Below, piece by piece: positions 55,756 through 64,000 of a stretch of DNA of 64,000 nt. A program made the position numbers and the translations under genes. The notes beneath the pieces are model-generated. The model had not been told where the DNA came from and did no database searches. It was given only the letters and a program-made list of their open reading frames with translations. Where the stretch lies: positions 3,274,663-3,338,662 of the forward strand of contig NC_049982.1 of NCBI RefSeq assembly GCF_000003815.2, read 5' to 3'. Every line of letters begins with the position of its first letter. Position 1 is the first letter of the stretch. Source of the DNA: Branchiostoma floridae. Its lineage: Eukaryota > Chordata > Leptocardii > Amphioxiformes > Branchiostomatidae.

Positions 55756-57457
55756 GTCAAATTTTCTGCAAGCGCACTAGCGGCTTCTTTCGAACTGCAT
55801 TTGAACTAATGTTGACAGATCGGGACGGCAACACCTTAATGAACTCGACGACAGATATTAATTTATTCACGTGTATTATTTGCATGCTTGTTGGATTTGT
55901 AATATCAATGTAAACTCGCAGGCTTTGGATTAGACACTACCAGTGACTGAAGGTTTGGGTTATAAACTGTACTTTCTAATTCCTGATTTTTTCAATGTAC
56001 TTTTATGTTCGCGGTTAAAATCGGCGCTGTATTTACATCTTTAGAAATTTGACGTAAAGCATCATAATTGTACACCCTGGAGCGTCCCTTGCCTTAGACT
56101 TTAGTCGGACCCTTAGCAGCTTGAGTCAGAAGAATTGCCAACATCGTAATCCTGTTTTTCATGGTGATTAAAGATCCTCAGTAACAATTGATTGGTAACT
56201 GAGAGGGAACGGTTTTCTCGAGTTACAGTACAGGTACGTGAATGGCCATAAGCTGTCGGGGACGAGGCCCAATCAAAGAAATATTGTGCAACACAGGATA
56301 GCACCACCTTCAATGAATCTCCTTTATAAAGAATGACCGCGTAACCCAAGGATGACAGACAGCATGTTTTATATATACAACATAGAAAGCGAATGAACTT
56401 TATTGGCAGAGCGTCCATACATTGAACACCTCCACTGCTGCACAATAGCTAGTAATGTCCACTGCCTAACTACACTACAGGTAGGGCGAGAGCCAGCTGA
56501 CTACACATCTAGCCAGTACTGCAGTGCCCACAGGAGTCCATAGGAGGCGCTGTGGTTATGTGCCAGGTGACATGTTACTGGCTCCCCCTACAGACCACAC
56601 GGGGTACTGCAATAGTACAATGGCAGACAAGGATTTTAGAGATTCGTGAACTCGTTCTGATAGGAACCGAATGTTCATAGCTATACGTTAATTTTGAAGA
56701 TTTCGTTCTCATAACTAACAACATGTAAACGTACAAAACAGTCAATTCAGGAAATATTTCCAGGTATCATCAACAATGCAAAAATAGAGTTCATGACAAA
56801 TTCAGCTCCATATTGAAGTAAAGCATACAAAATGGCTCAATAGGACTCAGTTTTTTTTCCAAATTATGCAAAAAAATAGAGGGCAACAAATTTGCAGGTA
56901 AGAAAACATCGCTTGAAGCCGGACTCGTGTAGAAAAGCTGGTAGATTTTACAGTTCTACTCACAATCACACAGTTAAGGCAGAGACGTCATTGGTAAGCT
57001 CACAACAGGCCACGGGGACAGGCCAACACACAGGGGCTCCTGTCAATCATCCTGGTTACCATGGCAACGTAAAGACATCATGGGTAGTTTCACATCACAA
57101 GGCTCCTGTCAATCATTCTGGTTACCATAGAAACGTGCCAATCAATGCTGAACTTGCTTTCAAGACAAGGCATGCCGCATGCTTGTCACTGAGGTGCCTT
57201 TTAGCTCCACACATTTTTGACAGTCATTCATGTTGCCATGGTTACCCAGGATTGCTGTTGGCCTGTCTTCCTTATAAGAGAAATTCTAGACTGTCCACAC
57301 AGTAAAATCTTTCCAAGGTCACAGGACAGGTGTGAACACACCGGATGCATCTGGGTGGGAGCCTACTCTTTGCTGATTGGATGACAGTTGACCTTTGCCC
57401 CCACCCTTCACACTACAATTCCCCAGGCCCCGGACAGTCCCCTCTGGTCCCTCTGGG
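55756..57457. other. Intergenic, no gene seen
   Basis: No supported exon. Near 57030-57140 a short block with TCCTGTCAATCATCCTGGTT and ACCATGGCAACGT is present twice about 67 bp apart. Confidence 0.35.
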
Positions 57458-57812
57458 TGATTCTGGCACAGAATCCTACATTAAATCCTCAACAGAATCC
57501 TGGCTGGAATTCTCACATCAATCCCGACATGGAATCTAATACCAAATTTCCACATGGAATCTTGTCTGAAATTCTCACATGGAATCCCGTCTGAAATTCT
57601 CACATGGAATCCCGTCTGGAATTCTCACATGGAATCTCACACGGAATTTCCACATGGAATTTGGACTGGAATTTTTACAAGGGATCTGGCCTAGAATTCT
57701 CAGATGGAATCCTATCTGGAATTCTCACGTGGAATCCTGACATGGAATTCTCACATCGAATCCGAACTGGAATTCTCACATGCAATCCTGACTGGAATTC
57801 TGGGAGGATTCC
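57458..57812. repeat. ~21-bp degenerate minisatellite
   Basis: About 16 copies of a unit like GGAATTCTCACATGGAATCCT, with frequent single changes and small indels. Open frames across it are by-products. Confidence 0.85.
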
Positions 57813-58680
57813 AAGATTTGCCGGTGACGTTCTGTCCGGGGTCCTGGAAGGTGGGAACATCCATTAACAGAGAGGGGGAGGGCTGGGCTCAAATCAAAGT
57901 TGTGCTGCATATTAGTGAGGGGTGGCCAGTCCTCCCCTCCTAGTGAAATGGATGCTCCCATGTTCACATGGAATATTACCGCCGCTATTAACATCTAAGG
58001 TGGCAACTCTGTGTCTTAAAGTCACCAGGTACGCAGGCAAGACGTTAGCTCAGGAACAGGTAAAGCTGAGACAGTGCTTCTCAGGAGGCATTCAAACTTT
58101 ACCTAAGTGGATAACTACAGGTAAATGTCTCCATTTCACCAGCCCACATTTTCATGACCACCCACCATCTTCTTCAGGTCAATAATGACCGCTGCCCTGA
58201 AGAGGATTTAGACGGCCGTCGAAAGGTGCGCTCTTGGTAATGTCCAGTAGGGGGCTCTCCATTATGTTTTTACAGTTTTTCCTCCGGGTAGCCTCCGTCT
58301 GAGCTTTACATGTTCTGGTGCATATCGTAACATTGGGCAAGAAACAGTGGCACACGACAACACAACTCAAAACTTAACTCCTACACAAAAATACCTTGTT
58401 TACGTCCTGATTCAAACTTGTTAATTAATCTTAAACAACATTAGTAATACTCGTAGTGGTAACCTGAAGGTAAATCTTATACATACAGAAAATTGGCATA
58501 AAGAAATATTAAAATGTTACAAAAGATACAGACATCTTGTTATCATCATATCACTTTACAGAAAGAAATATTCCACATTTGTGCTCGGAAGTAAATAACA
58601 AACCCTGAAAACGATCCGAGGATCCAAACCTTTCTGCAACTGATTCCAAAGTCTCGATTTCTAGATTTCCAACAAGCCAA
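57813..58680. other. No gene seen
   Basis: Non-coding sequence; nothing recognised. Confidence 0.35.
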
Positions 58681-59106
58681 TCAGGCCACCTCTCCTCCTA
58701 CCCTGCCAGAGATGCTGGCCCACAAATTTGTGGCTAACACGTCGTGCAAAAACGGTCCAAAACGATTAAAAGTCGACAGAAGCGTACACAGAGGTGCGAG
58801 CAGGGAACATGTCGGGTTTGTGTCACGTCGCAGAGCTTTGGCACGTGGGAAATCGACAATCAGGGAACGGCCAAACGGGAAATAACTGGCACCAAACAGG
58901 CAATGTAGAGAAACTGATTCTTCATAAGCAACTGTAGAGAGGTAATAAGACAAGGGAAGGTTGTAGAGGAACTTGTTACAACGAGCTTTGTTTGCACCAA
59001 CGCTGGAAAATTTGGTGTCACATCCGCAAACTCCTTTACGACTTACACATCTGATAAACAAATCCTTAAATGCTGCACCCCTATGTTGGAATGGAAGGTT
59101 CCTCAC
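58681..59106 (-). CDS. Unidentified 141-codon open frame
   Basis: A single uninterrupted minus-strand frame with ATG at 59106 and stop at 58681. It contains several Cys and aromatic residues (FIRCVSRKGVCGCDTKF, CLFGASYFPFGRS) but no signal peptide, membrane segment or motif that I recognise. It could be a fragment of a transposable-element protein or chance. Confidence 0.2.
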   Translation of the reverse strand: MRNLPFQHRGAAFKDLFIRCVSRKGVCGCDTKFSSVGANKARCNKFLYNLPLSYYLSTVAYEESVSLHCLFGASYFPFGRSLIVDFPRAKALRRDTNPTCSLLAPLCTLLSTFNRFGPFLHDVLATNLWASISGRVGGEVA

Positions 59107-59914
59107 TTAATTGCTGCTACAGGCATGGTGGCGACACAAATCAGCACAAACCATTCCATTGTAGGGTAGATGAGAATGGATAACGATCTTGTGGCATAGA
59201 CAGAATATCGTAGTCGATCGGAAGTATTCCATCCGCCATAAAATAGAAAGTTTATGTTTAATGACTACGATACTTTGTCACCTAACCATGGTAAGGGAAA
59301 GTCTACCGGCGCGAACTGTCAGCCATCTTGGATTACGATTTGTGAAACGAACGACTGCGCATCGAGGTTTTGGTGTTTCTCCCGCTATGAGCTGCCTTGT
59401 ACAGAGACGACACACCTGCTCGCTGCCTCACCCCCGCCTCCACTCATCATGGAATGTTCCAAGTAAGTTTTGTGCCCTTATATGGAATGGTGCCTGCTTC
59501 CTGGAAAGATCTTTTGGAGTTTTTTTTTTTAATCAATATCGTTCTTTTCCCAAGTTTCGGACTGATCTTGAGGAAGATAATGATGTTTTTTTCCTGTTCG
59601 AGCAGCGATCAGACGTGTGCATCTCCAAGTCCGCAGGGCCTCTTGTTTGTAATACCACGAGTGGTGTTGCCATGGTAACCCCCTAAAAACCTCCTCTAAA
59701 GTGGCGACAGATTGGTGCAATCTCTAACGATGCGCAGTCGTAAGTTTAGTAGTTAGCTACAGACAAAACCTTACAACATTACCACAATTTTTAATTTTTT
59801 TGGGGTTTTTGGAATAATTTTTTGCACCCTTTACAAAGTGTAAATTGTAACTGTACACGAGGCAATGATTCCACAACACAAAAACGTGCAGCCAAACATT
59901 AGCTGGAGGGCAAG
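59107..59914. other. No gene seen
   Basis: Contains T-rich stretches near 59520 and 59790. No exon was supported. Confidence 0.35.
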
Positions 59915-60048
59915 AACAGGCTTGAACAGGCCACAGATTATGCTTACACAGGCCGCAGAACAGGCTTGTACAGGCCACAGAACAGGCTTGTACAGGCCGC
60001 AGAACAGGCTTGTACAGGCCACAGAACAGGCAGGTACAGGCCACAGTT
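59915..60048. repeat. 22-bp minisatellite, ~6 copies
   Basis: Unit: ACAGGCTTGTACAGGCCACAGA, with CCACAG/CCGCAG alternating between neighbours, which suggests a 44-bp higher-order unit. Confidence 0.9.
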
Positions 60049-60257
60049 TTACAGTGCAAGTTGGAAGGGTGTGAGAGGTCATGTCCGTGCTTTTTCTTCA
60101 TTCATCTAAATTGGAAAACTTGACATGATTTTCTGCAATGACCATAGACTAGTGCTAATCTGGACTAACATGCAACATTGCTGGGCTAGTTTTACTGGAA
60201 TCTGTTTGGGCACAGAAGGAAAAAGTGCATGGAAGTAACAGCAACAAGGCTGAAGAG

Positions 60258-60394
60258 CACATGATGGTCACATGCACACAGCATGATCATCACATGCACA
60301 TCACATGATGGTCACATGCACACAGCATGATCATCACATGCACATCACATGATGGTCACATGCACACAGCATGATCATCACATGCACATCACAT
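60258..60394. repeat. 44-bp tandem repeat, 3 copies
   Basis: Unit: CACATGATGGTCACATGCAC then ACAGCATGATCATCACATGCACAT. Rich in CATG and TGATCA palindromes, like the arrays at 60955 and 62512. Confidence 0.9.
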
Positions 60395-60825
60395 GATTAA
60401 GGTCATCAACAGGCAAGAAAGGTGGCTGGCTGCCTCTCACAGATTTTCAACTTTACAGTACGATTCAAATTACCACAGTTTGACAGCTTTCAGCAAAAAG
60501 TGGCGAACATTGTTAAGTTTCGCTACAATTTTAGTTCTTCTCTATTTCCACACCGCTCAAGCATGTATACAACACACATTCTGCTTCACGCATACATTTT
60601 TTGCCCAAATTTCTTTGCCACTCATACTTGAGCACCAGAATTCATAAAAGGTCGCCTTTTCTCTCAAATTTCCACAAACTACTGTTGCCATGGAAACCTG
60701 ACGGTTCCGACTTTTTTCCACAACCACACAAAAAGAACGTACGTCAGGACAACTAAGTAGAGGAACCGTTTGGAATGCACAATAAATTCTGTGTAGGTAG
60801 GAATTCTTCTCTGGGGATGCGGGAG

Positions 60826-63800
60826 TTACTCCTTTTTCTCTTCCTCCGGAGCAGCAGCCGCCGCGCTCCCAGCATCCTCTTTCTTCTCCTCTGTCGGCTG
60901 CTCGCTCGACTCGCTGGTGAGAGGGAGAACAGATTGGCTTAGGAGCATGGGACAGTCATATCAGTCATCTGCAGTCATGTGACAGTCATGTAAGAGTCAG
61001 TCATGAGACAGTCATGCGAGAGTTACGTGTCAGTCATTTAACAGTCATGTATCAGTCATTTTAGTCATGTAACAGTTATGAGACAGTCATGTGACAGTCA
61101 TGCAACAGTCATGTTATTGAGTCATTTGACAGTCATGAGTTGGTCATAAGAAAGACATGCAACAGTCATGTGACAGTCATGTGAGAGTCATGTGGGAGTC
61201 ATGCAAGTCATGTGTCAGTCATGCAACAGTCATGTGACAGTCATGCAAGTCATGTGAGAGTCATGTGTCAGTCATGCACCAGTCATGTGTCAGTCATGCA
61301 CCGGTACTGACCTGGGGGCTGCTGCCTCTGCCTCGGGTTGTGAAGTGCTCTCTGGTTTGGCGGCCTCCTCCTCTGGCTGTGACATGAGACAAAAGCAAAG
61401 TAAACAGAACTGCACCAGAAAAGGGAAACCAAACCAAATGCTGTAAATAAGCCACTTCAAAGTCAAAAAGTGCATGCAAAGTAAGATGCATTGTGGGTAC
61501 AATGTCAACGATGAAGGCCCCCCTCCTCAATAACCTTCAACTTTGACATTATAACCATAATGCATCTTTCTGCTCATGGGCAATTCAGACTGTGACCAGT
61601 CTTATAGCTTAAGAAGTGTGACTCTTCTATAGCTAACATGTCACTCCCTATGGCAGGCGTTTCAATGGCTCTGTATCCATGGTGACAGGTGGTTCTACTG
61701 GTTCTGTCTCCATAGTAACAGGTGATACTCCTGGTTCTGGCTCCATAGTAACAGGTGACTCTCCTGGTTCTGTCTCCATAGCAACAGGTGAATCTGCTGG
61801 TTCTGTCTCCATTGTAACAAGTGGCTCTTCTAAAACTACATGGTAGGACAGAAACAAGACTCTAAGTAAATCTAAGACATACCTTCTCCTCCTTGGCCTC
61901 TGCAGTCTCCTCCTTGGGCGCATCTTCCGCAGCGGGAGCCTCCTCCTTGCCCTGGACCTCTCCGTTCTCCTTCACATCTCCATCAGCCTTTTTCTCCTGA
62001 GCACAACACCAAACACAACCTAACATCAAACACGACCATAGTCTCCCCACACCCAGTACAGCCTTACCAACACACCCGGGCTTTACCAACGCAGCACCTA
62101 CGTTCCGTCAGCCTTCTTCTCCTGAGCACAACACCAAACACAACCTTAGGTCAAACACGACCATAGTCTCCCCACACCCAGTACAGCCTTACCAACACAC
62201 CCGGGCCTTACCAACGCAGCACCTACGTCTACTGATACTACTCCGGTCAGGCGCGGCATGCAGCCACCTGCGCACGATTGTTTCCGTGTTTACGAGCGAG
62301 CGACGCGGCGGGACGTGCAGATTAGCGGAGACTGTTAGAGGAGAAGACAAGGAGTTAGTGCGACAGAAGAAGGAGCTGCCGTCACGCAAATCGTACTTCC
62401 GTAACGTCTTCCTTGGCGCCCTCCTCGCCCGCTTCCTTCGTGGAGGCGTCTCCTTCCTGGGTGGGGACTTCTCCGTTCACCTTCACCTCCCCGTCAGCCT
62501 TGGGCTCCTGCAACACAGCATGGCACATGTTCAGCACATGATCGGCACATGATCGGCTCATGGTCAGCACATGATCTGCTCATGATCGGCACATGATCAG
62601 CACATGTTCGGCACATGATCAGCACATGATCGGCACATGATCAGCACATGATCTGATCTGATCAGCACATGTTCGGCACATGATCTGCACATGATCTGCA
62701 CATGATCGGCACATGATCGGCACATGTTCGGCACATGATCAGCACATGATCTGCTCATGATCAGCACATGATCGACACATGATCAGCACATGATCTGCTC
62801 ATGGTCAGTACATGTTCGGCACATGTCCAATCCACTCTACTCCATGAGCCAGCGTTCATTATCATGGCACACTACTGGTCAATCACCTTGAATATCAACC
62901 AGAGGTTTCTTCAATTTAGAATTTTAAGTTATAAAGTTAAGGTTTCTGGATTGGCTAATCTCGTGTTTTTGGTTTCCTTTATTTTTTCCAATAAAGAAGT
63001 AAAGAACTGTTTTTGTTATGATTGTTGATAGCTACCAACAAAAGGTTGCTAGAAAGGATTTCTTGGCGTGACATCATAATATTTTTATTGCCCTTTAATA
63101 AGTATTCAAAAAGAGAAAATATAGCCCGTTGGCAAGTCTGATTAATACAGCACATTTCTCTGGCATTAAAACTGTTGGGACAAACACTTTCACCTATTCA
63201 ATCATTATTACACTGATGAAGACAATACAGTATGGTGGTTTTGAGGTCAGGAATATATATTTCAACCATAACAACAATGACTTCTTATAAAGGTTTTAAA
63301 GCATTTTACAACAAGAAAATTAGCCAATCCAGAAACCTTAAATGATAATCACATGTTCACTGCATGCACATCACATGATCATCTCATCATCAACAGCAGG
63401 CCAATGCGTTCTGAGCTGTGCCTGTTCATTTACAATTCACTACAGGGTGCAAACAACTGAAATACATACAACCCAGGAAAACTGTATGAGAAGTGAAAAC
63501 CTCTTTAAAAAACTACAGTATGAGACCCTTCTAGTGGAAGGAAGGTACAGTGAATGGAACTGTAGGATGAGACCCTGTGAGGGACAGTTTCTAGGATAGG
63601 AAAGACGTGCAGAGAAATGTTAGTAAACGTGAGATGAACAGTGAGCCACTACTGCATACTTCCGACGGCTCCAGCCTTTCTGTCTCCATGGTTACTGTTG
63701 TTCCCTCGGCAACCGATGTCTCCGTGGCAGGTGCCTCTTCAACAGCCTCTGTGTCTATGGGAACATGTGACTCTGGAGCTGGCTCTGTTGCTGTAGTTAC

Positions 63801-64000
63801 AGGTGACTCTGCATCTGGCTCTGTCTCCATGGCAACAGGTGACTCTACATCTGGCCCTGTCTCCATGGCAACAGGTGATTCTGCATCAGGCTCTGTCTCC
63901 GTGGCAACAGGCAGTTCATCCTGAACATCAGACATCTCTATGGTAATCTCTGTCTCCTTGACAACTGGAGATTCTTCTGTTTCTTCTTCAACCTTTAGAG
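60826..64000 (-). CDS. Glu/Pro/Lys-rich protein, 3' exons (partial)
   Basis: Exons read from the right edge: 64000(cut)-63660, 62507-62397, 61996-61883, 61376-61312 and 60913-60826, with phases 0, 0, 0, 2, in agreement. The first holds repeats such as ESPVAMETEPDAESPV; the next two are paralogous to each other (EPKADGEVKVNGEV and EKKADGDVKENGEV); the fourth is PEEEAAKPESTSQPEAEAAA; the last ends APEEEKKE and a TAA stop at 60826. The composition recalls tails of neurofilaments, MARCKS/BASP1 or MAP-type proteins, but no diagnostic motif lies in this window, so the protein is not named. The 5' part lies outside. Confidence 0.7.
60955..61305. repeat. CAGTCATG array in an intron
   Basis: About 30 copies of an 11-13 bp unit (CAGTCATGTGA and variants) fill the intron between the last two exons of the Glu-rich gene, up to the donor at 61311. 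Confidence 0.9.
61650..61835 (-). pseudogene. Decayed or alternative exon of the Glu-rich gene
   Basis: Codes for LVTMETEPADSPVAMETEPG and further repeats of the kind in exon 64000-63660. Where that exon ends METERLEPSE|GTATGC, this one reads MDTEPLKRLP followed by an in-frame TAG and no donor. Its possible acceptors also do not give phase 0, which the neighbours need. So it is either a dead duplicate or an alternative last exon. Confidence 0.55.
61985..62225 (-). repeat. ~115-bp duplication over a 3' splice site, 2 copies
   Basis: The segment with GCTCAGGAGAAAAAGGCTGA (acceptor plus first codons EKKADG) and about 90 bp of the intron before it is repeated directly upstream as GCTCAGGAGAAGAAGGCTGA. 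The upstream copy holds only the first few codons (EKKADG) and then runs into intron sequence, so it is a decoy acceptor. Confidence 0.85.
62512..62826. repeat. CACATGATC array in an intron
   Basis: About 25 copies of a 12-13 bp unit, CACATGATCAG or CACATGATCGG, begin only a few bases upstream of the acceptor at 62508. The acceptor itself (GTTGCAG) is outside the unit. CATG and GATC palindromes alternate throughout. Confidence 0.9.
62827..63659. other. Intron of the Glu-rich gene, no feature seen
   Basis: AT-rich non-coding sequence. A direct or inverted echo of AATCCAGAAACCTTAA occurs near 62940 (inverted) and 63330, about 390 bp apart, and could mark the ends of a foldback element. Confidence 0.4.

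Overview
This is eukaryotic, very probably lancelet (Branchiostoma) genomic DNA. The reasons are split genes with GT-AG introns, secreted multi-exon EGF and EF-hand proteins, many short foldback (MITE-like) elements and an exceptional density of minisatellites. Several of those minisatellites straddle exon-intron junctions, a peculiarity I recall being reported for amphioxus. The species call is inference. Two runs of N (15765-15864 and 17917-18054) mark assembly gaps, both inside tandem arrays.

Layout. 1-8.7 kb: no convincing gene; minisatellites, MITEs and a 2-kb array of a ~67-bp unit that resembles a hammerhead ribozyme core. 8.7-23.2 kb, minus strand: one large gene for a secreted acidic EF-hand protein of the CREC (calumenin/reticulocalbin) type, followed by a Gly/Thr-rich linker and a long tail of YD-like repeats. 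At least eight of its exon boundaries have been tandemly amplified. 23-45.7 kb: mostly intergenic, with foldback elements, a tRNA-like sequence, minisatellites and complementary pentanucleotide arrays; only weak exon candidates. 45.8-48.5 kb, plus strand: a three-exon, 272-residue secreted cysteine-rich protein of five CC-modules. 50.2-54.4 kb, minus strand: a six-exon, 306-residue secreted protein with an eight-cysteine domain and two EGF domains. 54.4-60.8 kb: no strong gene. 60.8-64.0 kb, minus strand: the 3' end of a gene for a Glu/Pro/Lys-rich low-complexity protein, running off the right edge.

The three complete or nearly complete genes all encode signal-peptide proteins, but nothing shows that they act together. 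The unifying signal is structural. In the CREC-like gene, the CC-module gene and the Glu-rich gene, short stretches holding the end of an exon plus its own splice site were copied in tandem, leaving rows of decoy splice sites beside the real ones. Exon models were built by hand from splice consensus and phase agreement; no transcript evidence was available.
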